A stretch of 64,000 nt of DNA from Thioalkalivibrio thiocyanodenitrificans ARhD 1 (GCF_000378965.1 NZ_KB900537.1:186001-250000); one strand, 5' to 3'; shown: positions 26,371 through 34,781, counted from the stretch's first letter. Made by a program: numbers and translations. The notes: generated from the letters alone by a model not told the origin.

Positions 26371-26862
26371 TCAAGGGGCCTCAAACGTGCCGTAGATTGA
26401 CTGCACGGTGCGAAGCGCCCCGCGCGGCCCTGCTGCCCGCGCGCTGACGCGGTGCAGGTGGATCTCACTGCCGGCGATGCTGTAGCCGTCAGCCATCGAT
26501 TCCCCAGGAACCTTGCGCGGACCGATGTACTCGAGCAGGTAGCCGGCCTCCCGGTCGTGCGCGTAATCAAAGTCCCACTCGATGCGCAGAACATCGGGCG
26601 GGGTCAGCTCAGCGTTGCCGTGGAGGAAGTAGTAGTGATCGGGCTTGATCTCGCCGTTGAGCAGCGTGAGAAGCTCCTGTTCGGCATGCACCAGCGTGTT
26701 CTCCGCGCGCCCGAGCGCCTGGCTCTGGGATTGGTACCCCTCGCTCATCCGGGTCTGAAGCAGGGCGCTGTTCAGCGCGCTCGCCCCGAGAAGCGTCATG
26801 ACCACCAGCAGGATCAAGCTGACAACCAGCGCGACCCCTTGTTGTTTGCGGGCTGTATTCAT
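26371..26862 (-). CDS. pilX: PilX-like minor pilin
   Basis: 163 aa. It has the PilX N-terminus: a short basic leader, QQGVALVVSLILLVVMTLLGASALNSALLQTRM, then a soluble domain (GRAENTLVHAEQELL...). The pilin helix is inserted in the membrane and then into the pilus tip. It lies between pilW (2-bp gap) and pilY1 (12-bp gap). Confidence 0.85.
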   Translation of the reverse strand: MNTARKQQGVALVVSLILLVVMTLLGASALNSALLQTRMSEGYQSQSQALGRAENTLVHAEQELLTLLNGEIKPDHYYFLHGNAELTPPDVLRIEWDFDYAHDREAGYLLEYIGPRKVPGESMADGYSIAGSEIHLHRVSARAAGPRGALRTVQSIYGTFEAP

Positions 26863-26864
26863 GC

Positions 26865-27821
26865 TCAGAGACCTCCATTTCGCAGCCGCACCGTCGCGGT
26901 AAAGAGTTGGCGGCGAAAATTATCGCTCGGGGTGTAGCTGACATCGCCCATCAGGTAGGTTTGCGTGTTCTCGATCCCCGGGTGCGGGCATTGCGCGCGC
27001 ATCAGCACCCAGATCCGTGCCGCGATGACCTCTCCCCAATCAAGCACCCCGTCGGCATCCACGTAGCCTCCGGCGGTCAGATCCAGGAACTGGATCTGGA
27101 GGTGCTCGACCCCCGGCGCCAGGCTTCGGACCACCGGTCTTGCATCGGCGTCAAGCGAGATCACGTTCAACCCCGGTACGTTGTCGCCCTGCGCGCAGGC
27201 GGCACCGCTCGCCGGCATTTGCGCGACATAGTAGGCGCGCGCGTTCATCTCCCTGACCACAGGCTCATCGGCGCCAATCTGCTCGATCTGGTTGAGATTG
27301 ATGTGGGCGTTGTTGCCGCGCATCAGGCGCCCGGCGAACATGGAGGCGCGCAGGTACAGGCGCTCAGTGGAGAGGTTCTCGGTGGGCTCCGGGGAGGCAT
27401 AGCGCACTGTCACGATGTCGCCTCGAAGGTAATCAGAGGCGCAGTCATGGCCGCCGAGCCCGTTGTTGGTGGCGTCGATGGGTTGCTCGAGCATGCGCCC
27501 CCAGGCGTCAGAGCCCGGGGTACATCCCGGCTCGTAGGGCGCAACCCCCGGAACACCCAGGATCTGGGTGACATCCGCGTTTCCGCCCCAGAAGCCCGCC
27601 CGGCGAAGGTCCCGAGAAAGCGTCTCGACGACAAACCGGCCGTTCTCCTGGATCCGCGCGAGCGTATCCTGCGCCCGATGGGTCTCTTTGACGCCGAGAT
27701 ACATCTGGAGCGCCCCTGCGACCAGGATCAGGCTCAAGAGCAGGGAGACCATCAACTCGACCAGCGAGAATCCCGCCTGGCGAGCCATGGCGCCGCCCCC
27801 GACCCCGCGCGCGGCGATCAC
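26865..27821 (-). CDS. pilW: PilW-like minor pilin
   Basis: 318 aa from GTG 27821, which overlaps the pilV stop by 4 bp and has GGAGGTG at the right distance; ATG 27788 is a possible alternative. The prepilin signal is ARQAGFSLVELMVSLLLSLILVAGALQMYLGV, with cleavage expected at G|FSLVE. The rest is a long soluble domain typical of PilW (ENGRFVVETLSRDLRRAGFWGG). Part of the tip complex with FimU, PilV, PilX and PilY1. Confidence 0.88.
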   Translation of the reverse strand: MIAARGVGGGAMARQAGFSLVELMVSLLLSLILVAGALQMYLGVKETHRAQDTLARIQENGRFVVETLSRDLRRAGFWGGNADVTQILGVPGVAPYEPGCTPGSDAWGRMLEQPIDATNNGLGGHDCASDYLRGDIVTVRYASPEPTENLSTERLYLRASMFAGRLMRGNNAHINLNQIEQIGADEPVVREMNARAYYVAQMPASGAACAQGDNVPGLNVISLDADARPVVRSLAPGVEHLQIQFLDLTAGGYVDADGVLDWGEVIAARIWVLMRAQCPHPGIENTQTYLMGDVSYTPSDNFRRQLFTATVRLRNGGL

Positions 27822-28273
27822 AGCACCACCTCCAGGCTGAGCTGCTCGCTGTGGGGCTCATCGGCTGCGCCTTGCGCCATGGAGGCGCGCCACAAGACGG
27901 TGATGCGATACCCCTCGCCGGTCTGTTGCACATGGCCGACCCCGGCCGGCAGGGCGCAGGCGACCGTGTTCAGCCAGTAGTCGCGATCCTCGCTGCCGAG
28001 GGCCACTGCGCCGTTCGGGGGCGCCTCGCAGTCACCCCCCGGCCCGTCGCCGTTGTAGAGATACTGCGTGAGCAGGCTCTCATCGGTGCGGTGCGCCACA
28101 CGCAGCTGATCGCCCATGCCTTGGGCAAGCACCACCGCCTGCGAGGCCAGGTAGGCGTCATAACAACTCTTGAGCCCGACGATCTGAAGGGATGCGACCC
28201 CCAGAAGGCCGACAGCAAAGATCGCCAGGGCGATAAGCACCTCGATCAGGCTGAATCCGCTCTCGTGTCGCAT
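27818..28273 (-). CDS. pilV: PilV-like minor pilin
   Basis: 151 aa from ATG 28273, with AAGGGGTG upstream. The prepilin signal is MRHESGFSLIEVLIALAIFAVGLLGVASLQ. The start overlaps the stop region of the upstream fimU gene. Cysteines and a compact C-terminal domain fit PilV. Confidence 0.88.
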   Translation of the reverse strand: MRHESGFSLIEVLIALAIFAVGLLGVASLQIVGLKSCYDAYLASQAVVLAQGMGDQLRVAHRTDESLLTQYLYNGDGPGGDCEAPPNGAVALGSEDRDYWLNTVACALPAGVGHVQQTGEGYRITVLWRASMAQGAADEPHSEQLSLEVVL

Positions 28274-28274
28274 C

Positions 28275-28757
28275 TCAGCACCCCTTTCGCTCAACACGAA
28301 TCTGCCCGGTCACCGCGACCGTGATCTCGCGCGCTCTCTGGGTGTCGGCGGCACAGGCGGCGGGGTGCAGCATGATCGTCGCGGCCAGGGCCTCGGAGGG
28401 CAGCACCCGGGCGCCGCGCTCATCAAAACCGAGCACCGCGAAACCCGCGTGAGCCTCCAGACGGTCAAACCCGTAGCTCACCCGTATGGCGTTGTCCTCG
28501 TTACATTCTCCGGGCAGGTGAACGCACCAGCCTCTGGAGAACCCGCCCTCAGCGGCCGTCACAAGGACCGGCACGCCCCGCTTGACCGCCTCGGAGCGGG
28601 CCAGGTTGAGCGATGAGATGAGGGAATTGGTCTGCGCCGTGACCTGGTTGTTCTGGACCAGATTGAAGAAACCGGGTACGGCAACGGTCATGAGCACCGC
28701 GGCGACACTCATCGTCACGATCAGCTCAATCAGGGTGAATCCACGAATCTTTTTCAT
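28275..28757 (-). CDS. fimU: FimU/FimT (GspH-type) minor pilin
   Basis: 160 aa. MKKIRGFTLIELIVTMSVAAVL is a classical prepilin leader; LISSLNLARSEAVKRGVPV and a C-terminal beta domain with paired cysteines follow, as in GspH/FimT proteins. It is the first gene of the minor-pilin operon. On Pseudomonas chromosomes the matching operon is activated by AlgR; this window encodes an AlgR-like protein at 55.4 kb. No clear promoter is visible in 28758-28830 by eye. Confidence 0.85.
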   Translation of the reverse strand: MKKIRGFTLIELIVTMSVAAVLMTVAVPGFFNLVQNNQVTAQTNSLISSLNLARSEAVKRGVPVLVTAAEGGFSRGWCVHLPGECNEDNAIRVSYGFDRLEAHAGFAVLGFDERGARVLPSEALAATIMLHPAACAADTQRAREITVAVTGQIRVERKGC

Positions 28758-28869
28758 GATCTCGACATCCTATCGTCACGAGAACGGCCTTTACCACCGC
28801 TCTACTCTTACAATAGTTTAGCAAACGACGGGGTATATCGGCAAGCGCCGGGCGACGCCTTATCAGCTC

Positions 28870-28898
28870 TTGAGGCCCGGCTATACCCGTGCTACACT
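28870..28898 (+). promoter_or_regulatory. Sigma-70 type promoter
   Basis: -35 TTGAGG (28870-28875), 17-bp spacer, -10 TACACT (28893-28898) preceded by TGC, facing the 96-aa gene. The 28758-28942 interval between divergent genes holds only promoter sequence. Confidence 0.6.
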
Positions 28899-28942
28899 TT
28901 GAGTGTGCCAAATAGGCGGAAAAGTTCGACGGAGAGATCACC

Positions 28943-29233
28943 ATGATCGCAAGCACAGCCACACCCGGGCATCTGCTCACAGCCAGGCCCCTGACGGAGC
29001 CCGCCACGCGCGGCGCTGTTCAGGTCATCCCCTACCTTCCAGGGGCGCCATTGCGCCTGGTGCGCTCGGAGGGGAAGCTCCAGGGGATCGTGAGAAAGCA
29101 CCTCAGCGACCCGCTCACGCCGAGCGATCCGCAGGAGATCCGCGATTACCTGACGCGCAAGGGTGTTCTGGTATCGCGCAACGAAGCGCAGGTGCTGGCC
29201 TGCTACGCAAGGCTCTATCGCGCCCGGCAATAG
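28943..29233 (+). CDS. Hypothetical protein, 96 aa
   Basis: ATG 28943 after GGAGAG. The product (MIASTATPGHLLTARPL...GIVRKHLSDPLTPSDPQEIRDYLTRKGV...) has a helical C-terminal half (YLTRKGVLVSRNEAQVLACYARL). No family recognised. Confidence 0.6.
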   Translation: MIASTATPGHLLTARPLTEPATRGAVQVIPYLPGAPLRLVRSEGKLQGIVRKHLSDPLTPSDPQEIRDYLTRKGVLVSRNEAQVLACYARLYRARQ

Positions 29234-29255
29234 GGCGGCCAGGGGCGCGCTTGCG

Positions 29256-29486
29256 CTACTTCTGGGCCACGGGGCGGGGCAGGTGGTGGTATTCGATGCC
29301 GCATACCGGGCAGTGATAGCCGGTCACGCGCCGATCCTTTTCGGTGGCGATGCTGCGAGATCCAGGCCCATAGAGTCCCGCCCCCTCGTAGGGGATGTAC
29401 GGGATCACGCTGCGCTCGAGGATCTCGTGGCCACACACCACGCAGGCCTCGCCGCTTGATTTCTCGCGCGGCTCAATCGGTCGCAT
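29256..29486 (-). CDS. Zinc-ribbon protein, 76 aa
   Basis: Two CxxC pairs (CVVCGHE and CPVCGIEYHH) about 45 residues apart make a zinc ribbon. The start is placed at ATG 29486 (MRPIEPREKSSG); GTG or TTG codons just upstream are possible. It may be translationally linked to the short frame at 29473-29661, which overlaps its start. Confidence 0.55.
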   Translation of the reverse strand: MRPIEPREKSSGEACVVCGHEILERSVIPYIPYEGAGLYGPGSRSIATEKDRRVTGYHCPVCGIEYHHLPRPVAQK

Positions 29487-29661
29487 GCTCACCAACCGCT
29501 GGATCCAGCGCGGCGGCGCTGTGTGCCCGGCGCGTGAGAGCGCCTGGCGCAGCGCCCGGCATTCTTCGCGTTCTCACGGGTGCCGGCGCAAACAAGAGCT
29601 GACGCATGCCGTCATCGGCAAGCGCGTGCTTGAGGTTCGGATTCGGTTTTCTTTGACGCAT
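29473..29661 (-). CDS. Possible small protein, 62 aa
   Basis: MRQRKPNPNLKHALADDGMRQLLFAPAPVR is a plausible basic N-terminus, but the second half is low-complexity and might be out of frame. A weak GAGAAT lies upstream. It overlaps the zinc-ribbon gene by 14 bp. Low confidence. Confidence 0.3.
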   Translation of the reverse strand: MRQRKPNPNLKHALADDGMRQLLFAPAPVRTRRMPGAAPGALTRRAHSAAALDPAVGEHATD

Positions 29662-29731
29662 ATCGCATATTCTCTGTGTTTGGCTGTAGCCCTGGTAACC
29701 GCGCACGGCGCGACTGCCCGGGTGGATAATT

Positions 29732-29756
29732 AAGTCCCCGGTAACAAGTACCGGGG
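29732..29756 (-). terminator. Intrinsic terminator
   Basis: GTCCCCGGTA / TACCGGGGAC perfect 10-bp stem with a 5-nt loop; the minus-strand tail is TTAATTAT. It follows the gene ending at 29768. Confidence 0.7.
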
Positions 29757-29767
29757 ACGATGAATGA

Positions 29768-29983
29768 CTAGATCACGAGAGTGACCCAATCCCCGCAGGA
29801 AACGGTCCTGCCGCTGACCGATGCCCTCGCCTTGGAGAAGTCATAGCTCCAGGTGTTCCAGTTGCGCCGAGAGTACTGCTCGTGGGCGCATACCACCGCT
29901 TTCTCGGGCGGCAGTGAGTAACTGAGCTCCTGCTCGGTGCTCATGTTGATCACCCGTGTGATCGGCTGCTCTGCCATATTCAT
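29768..29983 (-). CDS. Hypothetical protein, 71 aa
   Basis: ATG 29983 overlaps the stop of the upstream gene by 4 bp (ATGA). The product (MNMAEQPITRVINMSTEQELSY...) is soluble. No family recognised; it is probably translationally coupled to the gene above. Confidence 0.65.
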   Translation of the reverse strand: MNMAEQPITRVINMSTEQELSYSLPPEKAVVCAHEQYSRRNWNTWSYDFSKARASVSGRTVSCGDWVTLVI

Positions 29984-30591
29984 GCCCCACCTCCCTGATT
30001 AACCCGGCTGTCGCTGCCGTGAAACTGCGCCGCGGCGCGCATCCACGCCGGCCAACCGGCTATTGCGTTCTTCGCCTGCCATATCTGGTCCGAATACCCG
30101 GAGGCGGTGAACTCGCGCGTACGCCAGACGCACACCCAGCTCCCGGCCGGGTTTCGCGTATAGAGGGCGACCTCGACTCCGCTGCCCACGACCGCGTACA
30201 CGCTGGGCGTCATCAGGGAGCGCAGATCGATCCTCGATTGCACGCGCGCCAGATCACCGGCGGCGATGTCACGTTCAATGGCGCACAGCTCCGGCCAGTA
30301 GCCGACCAGCGCCAAGGCCTCGTCATTGGCGCCAAACCGCACGTAGGGCGGGCAGTGCCGGTTGACCAGGTCCTCGAGATCAGCCAGCAGGCTGATGCCT
30401 TGATCGGGGTATCGCACGCGCCGGGGATCGACATCACCCAGGCGCTCGATCAGCAGGTTCTTGCACTGGGCCGGGGCAAGGCGCATTGCCTCGCCGGCAA
30501 CCCGGGGCAGCAGCTGCGCCAGATCCAGGCTCTTGCCAATGGCCGTACCAACCACCAGCGGCTTTCGTTGATTACTGTCATCAAGCTCCAT
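29980..30591 (-). CDS. Hypothetical protein, 203 aa
   Basis: Start at ATG 30591 (MELDDSNQRKPLVVGTAIGKSLDL), which has an AAAGGAGG site; CTATATC near 30627-30633 is the -10. Mostly helical, with AGEAMRLAPAQCKNLLIERLGDVDPRRVRYPDQG in the middle. No known domain recognised. Confidence 0.65.
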   Translation of the reverse strand: MELDDSNQRKPLVVGTAIGKSLDLAQLLPRVAGEAMRLAPAQCKNLLIERLGDVDPRRVRYPDQGISLLADLEDLVNRHCPPYVRFGANDEALALVGYWPELCAIERDIAAGDLARVQSRIDLRSLMTPSVYAVVGSGVEVALYTRNPAGSWVCVWRTREFTASGYSDQIWQAKNAIAGWPAWMRAAAQFHGSDSRVNQGGGA

Positions 30592-30846
30592 AACCCCTCC
30601 TTTTGATGAATGTTGTCCTGTCGGTAGATATAGGGACTTCGCGCACCGCAATTACCGGCGCGCAGAGTCAACCGCCGCCCTGGTGGTTTCCGATGAAAAC
30701 AGGAGAAGGAGAGATCTGCTCGCCCGACGCACTCGCTGAGAGATGTGCCGGGCGGGCAGGTGTGTAGGCGCTTCAGCCAGCCGCATGCAGGTGCTCACCC
30801 CAAGGCCTCAGCGCCAGCGGCGAGACCTTGGGGCGAGGGTGCTTGC

Positions 30847-33399
30847 TTACCACCCGCACCCGGTCCACACGTTCAACGTGCAGTCGCTGGTAACAGGGCC
30901 GACGGTGTACCCGCTGCCATTCCAGCTGCGCGTACAGGTGCCTGTGGCGCTTACATTGACCGCGCCTGTTACGCTGACAGTGGCTGTCGCATTCATATCG
31001 ACCAAGAGAGTGCCGGTCGGGCTGACGGTCGAGCACCACGTGTCTCCGCTATGGGTGATGGTCACCGCGCGCCTGTTATCGGAGAAATTCGCGTGAAGCG
31101 TGCAGTCCCCGGTAACCGGTCCCGTGGTAACGGTCGTGCCGGAGTGGCTGTTGACGTAGCACCCGCCTGAAGCGCCCAGTGCGTCGAGCTTGAACCCATC
31201 TGGGGTTGTCAGGGTAAAGCTGGTGGCGCTGCCGTGCGTCACCAGGCGGCTACTCGGCGACCAACTTTGGGCCAGGTTGTTCGAGGTCGTGGAGACGGTG
31301 TAGTTCTTCAGCGCGTACGTCACCGAAATCGAGCAATTTGCCGTGATCGGCCCGGTGACGTATATCGGGTAGTACGTCCCCTGGACATCGACCACCTGCC
31401 CGCCGCAGCCTGTAGCCGAAACCAGTCGGTAGCCCTCATCCCAGGCAAGCCCGAAGGAGGTGGTATCGCCATGGTTCACTGTGCGGCTGCTTGGCGTGAC
31501 AATGCCTCCGGGCCCCGCGCTTGCAGAGACGGTGTAGGAGTTGACGCTCCACTGGGCGTAGACCGTGGTATTGCCTGCCACGTTGTAGGTGGTGGAGGCG
31601 TAATACCAGGCACCCCCGGAGGTGCGCCAGCCGGTAAAGGTGTAGCCGGTGCGCGAGGGCGTCGGCAGTGACCCGACATTCTGCCCGTAGGTGACCGACT
31701 TGGATCCCGGGCTCACCGACCCGCCGTTGGCGTTAAAGAACAGCGTGTAGGTGTCTGCCGCCCACTGGGCATAGACGGTCGTATCGCCGGTTTCGGTGTA
31801 GACGGTGGCGTTGGTCCAGGTTGCACCACCCCCGCCGGCCTGGGTGTTCCAGCCGGTAAAGGTGTAGCCGGTGCGCGAGGGCGTCGGCAGTGACCCGACA
31901 TTCTGCCCGTAGGTGACCGACTTGGATCCCGGGCTCACCGACCCGCCGTTGGCGTTAAAGAACAGCGTGTAGGTGTCTGCCGCCCACTGGGCATAGACGG
32001 TCGTATCGCCGGTTTCGGTGTAGACGGTGGCGTTGGTCCAGGTTGCACCACCCCCGCCGGCCTGGGTGTTCCAGCCGGTAAAGGTGTAGCCGGTGCGCGA
32101 AGGCGTTGGCATCGAGCCGATCGGCTCCCCGTGGGTCACCGTCATCGAGCCGGGGTTGACCGACCCGCCGTTGGCGTTGAAGGACAGCGTGTGCTCATTA
32201 GCCTCGAACGAGGCGCTCACCGAGCAATTTGCCGTGATCGGCCCGGTGGTGTAGGTCGAGCCCGAGAGCGAACCGGCGCAGCCGGTCACCGACTCGATGG
32301 CATATCCTGAATCGGCGCTCACGGTAAAGGTGGTGCTCGATCCATGATCCACGGCCCGAGACGCCGGGCTGATCGAGCCGCCAGCGCCGGCCGCGGCCGA
32401 GACCGTGTAGGTGTCGAGATCCCACTGGGCGTGCAGCGTGGCATCAGCCGCCTGGGCGTAGACCGTGGTCTCGCTCCAGGTGGCGCCACTGCCGCCCGCC
32501 TGGGTGTTCCAGCCGAGGAAGGTGTGCCCGGCCCGGGTCGGGGTGGGCAGGGCGCCTACCGGCTGATCGAAGATCACGTTCTTCCAGGAAGGCTGCACGG
32601 TGCCGCCCTGGGCGTTGAAGGACAGGGTGTAGGTGTTGGCATCGAAGGAGGCCGATACCGTGCAGTTCTCGATAATGGGCCCGGTGGTGTAGGTGGATCC
32701 GGCGAGCGAGCCGGCGCAGCCGGTGACCGCGTCTACGCTGTACCCGGTGGCCGCGGCCACGGTGAAGGTGGCACTCGAACCATGCTCCACGGTCCGGGAC
32801 GCCGGGCTGATCGAGCCATTTGAGCCGCTGACGGCGCTCACCACGTAGGTGTTGAGATCCCACTGGGCGTAGATGGTGGAATCCGCGCTGGTGTTGTAGA
32901 TCGTCGCGGAGGTGTACTGGGTGCCTCCGCCCTCTGCGAACTGATTCCAGCCACCGAACCCGTAACCGGTTCTCTCGGGCACAGGCAGCGCCCCCACCGA
33001 GGAGGCGTAGGTAACGACCTTCGAGCCGGGGCTGACCGATCCGCCCTGGGCATCAAAGAAGAGGGTGTAGTCATTGGGCGCAAAGGAGGCGTTTACAGTG
33101 CACGACTCCATCACCGCGCCTGTGGCGTAGGTATCGCCGCTAAGCGCGCCGTCGCAGCCCGAGGCGCCGAAGATGCTGTAGCCGGGGTAGGGCGAGAGGC
33201 TCAGATAGGCGGTCTCCCCAAAGGCAACCTCCTGGCTTGCCGGGGAGATCGCGCCCCCTGTCGTCGAGGCGCCGTACACGGTGATCTCTGGCGAGGGTGC
33301 AGTGTATCCCTCGCCCGTCAACGGCACGATCGTGATCAGATTGTTGGCAAAAGCGGCAGTGCAAAGCACCATCGCCAGCAAAGCTGAGACAAGTCTCAT
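30847..33399 (-). CDS. Large secreted InlB-type repeat protein (paralog 3)
   Basis: 850 aa from ATG 33399, with GGGAGG and a signal peptide (MRLVSALLAMVLCTAAFA). Built from alternating divergent InlB B-repeats and Listeria-Bacteroides repeats ending in YAQW, with three further beta modules at the C-terminus ending NVWTGCGW. Two neighbouring 74-residue repeats are identical at DNA level (31651-32094). No LPXTG or autotransporter domain is present. Probable secreted or surface adhesin. A CTATACA element near 33455 is the likely promoter. A CCCCAAGG / CCTTGGGG inverted repeat around 30800-30836 is the likely terminator; the 30652-30846 interval otherwise holds no gene. Confidence 0.85.
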   Translation of the reverse strand: MRLVSALLAMVLCTAAFANNLITIVPLTGEGYTAPSPEITVYGASTTGGAISPASQEVAFGETAYLSLSPYPGYSIFGASGCDGALSGDTYATGAVMESCTVNASFAPNDYTLFFDAQGGSVSPGSKVVTYASSVGALPVPERTGYGFGGWNQFAEGGGTQYTSATIYNTSADSTIYAQWDLNTYVVSAVSGSNGSISPASRTVEHGSSATFTVAAATGYSVDAVTGCAGSLAGSTYTTGPIIENCTVSASFDANTYTLSFNAQGGTVQPSWKNVIFDQPVGALPTPTRAGHTFLGWNTQAGGSGATWSETTVYAQAADATLHAQWDLDTYTVSAAAGAGGSISPASRAVDHGSSTTFTVSADSGYAIESVTGCAGSLSGSTYTTGPITANCSVSASFEANEHTLSFNANGGSVNPGSMTVTHGEPIGSMPTPSRTGYTFTGWNTQAGGGGATWTNATVYTETGDTTVYAQWAADTYTLFFNANGGSVSPGSKSVTYGQNVGSLPTPSRTGYTFTGWNTQAGGGGATWTNATVYTETGDTTVYAQWAADTYTLFFNANGGSVSPGSKSVTYGQNVGSLPTPSRTGYTFTGWRTSGGAWYYASTTYNVAGNTTVYAQWSVNSYTVSASAGPGGIVTPSSRTVNHGDTTSFGLAWDEGYRLVSATGCGGQVVDVQGTYYPIYVTGPITANCSISVTYALKNYTVSTTSNNLAQSWSPSSRLVTHGSATSFTLTTPDGFKLDALGASGGCYVNSHSGTTVTTGPVTGDCTLHANFSDNRRAVTITHSGDTWCSTVSPTGTLLVDMNATATVSVTGAVNVSATGTCTRSWNGSGYTVGPVTSDCTLNVWTGCGW
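31651..32094 (-). repeat. Two perfect tandem 222-bp repeats within the surface-protein gene
   Basis: The segment 31651-31872 recurs directly at 31873-32094, coding two identical 74-residue modules (DTYTLFFNANGG... to ...TTVYAQW). Its identity, compared with the diverged flanking modules, points to recent duplication. Confidence 0.8.
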
Positions 33400-33545
33400 G
33401 ATAGAGCCTCCCTTCCCTAGAAAACCAAAACCGGCTTCTATTCGTTAGCCTTGTATAGGGAATCTTTCGTGCGTCATCGGTCCGGGGCCTGATTTGCACC
33501 CCAGCCCGGCAAACGCGTCACGCCCCGGGGACTGGCGCCCGATCT

Positions 33546-33574
33546 TTGAATATGGGCGTTACCTATGCTATACT
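33546..33574 (+). promoter_or_regulatory. Sigma-70 type promoter
   Basis: -35 TTGAAT (33546-33551), 17-bp spacer, -10 TATACT (33569-33574) preceded by TGC. The transcript could run through the 108-aa gene into the tRNA-like gene. Confidence 0.7.
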
Positions 33575-33603
33575 TGGCACGTCCTTGAAACACGACGAGA
33601 GCC

Positions 33604-33930
33604 ATGAGCAAGACCCCGCCCGACCTGAAGCCGCTTCTTGCGAGATGTCGCCGGATGCTTGGATGCGACACGGTTCGCCTGTCCACCCCGGGCGGGACAA
33701 TGTTTCTGGTCATGGGTTTTCGTCGAAACACGCGCGACGACGCGGGTCAGTGGCGCGATGAGCATGGGAGGCCGGCCGACTTCGACTATGTGGCAGAGCA
33801 GACCGTGGCCAGCGGGGAAACCCCTGAGCAGCTGCTCGCCTCGGTCGAGGAGTACCTCGAGCACCTTTCCATGAGCCCGCGAGAGCATCTGGAGAAGATC
33901 CTGCTCCTGGCACAAGGAGCCGGGCAGTGA
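33604..33930 (+). CDS. Hypothetical protein, 108 aa
   Basis: MSKTPPDLKPLLARCRRMLGCDTVRLSTPGG... The C-terminal half is helical and acidic (SVEEYLEHLSMSPREHLEKILLLAQ). It lies 12 bp before the tRNA-like gene. No family recognised. Confidence 0.6.
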   Translation: MSKTPPDLKPLLARCRRMLGCDTVRLSTPGGTMFLVMGFRRNTRDDAGQWRDEHGRPADFDYVAEQTVASGETPEQLLASVEEYLEHLSMSPREHLEKILLLAQGAGQ

Positions 33931-33942
33931 GAGAGCATCGGT

Positions 33943-34093
33943 GAGGGCGTAGCTCAATAGGCAGAGCGCCCCCTTGACTCATGAGGAGAGGGGGAGGTTG
34001 GCAAAAGCGCGAGAACGGAAGCTGGGTAGCGCCCAATGACCAAGGCAGTCCGGACTGCTGGTCGCGCCGGTTCGAGTCCGCCCGCCCTCGCCA
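33943..34093 (+). tRNA. tRNA-like gene, 151 nt, with aberrant anticodon and variable regions
   Basis: The 5' GAGGGCG (33943-33949) pairs with CGCCCTC (34083-34089), followed by G and an encoded CCA. A normal D-arm (GCTC-AATAGGCA-GAGC) follows two bases later, and a T-arm with GGTTCGAGTCC precedes the 3' acceptor strand (one mismatch in the T-stem). Between them are about 110 nt instead of about 25: a CCCCC / GGGGG stem with a 16-nt loop (including CTCATGAG), then a long region with a GACCA / TGGTC stem closed by the palindrome GCAGTCCGGACTGC. I could not assign an anticodon. It could be an interrupted tRNA, a tRNA with an extra-long arm, or a tRNA-mimic RNA. Confidence 0.55.
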
Positions 34094-34188
34094 ATGCTTT
34101 CTTGCGAAAACATGAATCCGATTCACCCTGCGCGCGCTAACCCCGGGGAAGCCCGACCAGGGGCGCGCAAGACGCTAAGGAGAACGGC

Positions 34189-34440
34189 GTGGAAATACTG
34201 ATCCTGATGGCCCAGCGCAAATGCAGCTACCCCGGCGAGTACGCCCCTGAGACGCTTGGCTGCATGGCGGAAGCGGAACTGATCGATAATCCGGAGTACC
34301 TGGAGAACGAGCGCCGGAAGCACATCGATTCGGGTGAATTCGAGGCGGTCGAAATCCTTACGCTGAAGGTCGATGACGACGCCGTATCCAGCAGGCTTTT
34401 CCCGGCCCACGACCCCATCGATGCCGAGGTGCTCGAGTGA
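34189..34440 (+). CDS. Hypothetical acidic protein, 83 aa
   Basis: MEILILMAQRKCSYPGEYAPETLG... First gene of a tightly overlapping four-gene run ending at 36995; the stop overlaps the next start. Family resembles small phage-type proteins with a CxYPGEYAPE start, but I cannot name it. Confidence 0.65.
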   Translation: MEILILMAQRKCSYPGEYAPETLGCMAEAELIDNPEYLENERRKHIDSGEFEAVEILTLKVDDDAVSSRLFPAHDPIDAEVLE

Positions 34441-34781
34441 GCGCCGGCCCTGCCCTGGACGAGGCCCTCGCCAAGTGGCGCGCCGACGGCCGGCACCTGC
34501 CGGCTGAGTTTCGCGACTTTCACGATCAGAAGGCGCTGTTCAAGGCCATCCACGAGCTCGTGGCGGTGACAAATCACGAGTACGTCAAAGACATCTCCTG
34601 GGTGGAGGGTCATTGCTACGTGATCGACATCTTTCTCTGGTTCATGGCGCGCCACGGGTATGTCCTTCAAAAGAGCCGCGCCCGACTCCCCTTCGAGGAT
34701 CTCGAGCAGCGCATCCAGGCGTGCGAGAAGCGCCGCCAGGCCTCTGTCCTGTCGCTTATGGGGGATGCCGCAGATGGCTGA
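34437..34781 (+). CDS. Hypothetical protein, 114 aa
   Basis: GTG 34437 overlaps the previous stop by 4 bp (GTGA). Helical throughout (PALDEALAKWRADGRHLPAEF...), with a C-terminal AQSIQA-free helix ending SLMGDAADG. The next gene starts inside its last codons. No family recognised. Confidence 0.6.
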   Translation: MSAGPALDEALAKWRADGRHLPAEFRDFHDQKALFKAIHELVAVTNHEYVKDISWVEGHCYVIDIFLWFMARHGYVLQKSRARLPFEDLEQRIQACEKRRQASVLSLMGDAADG

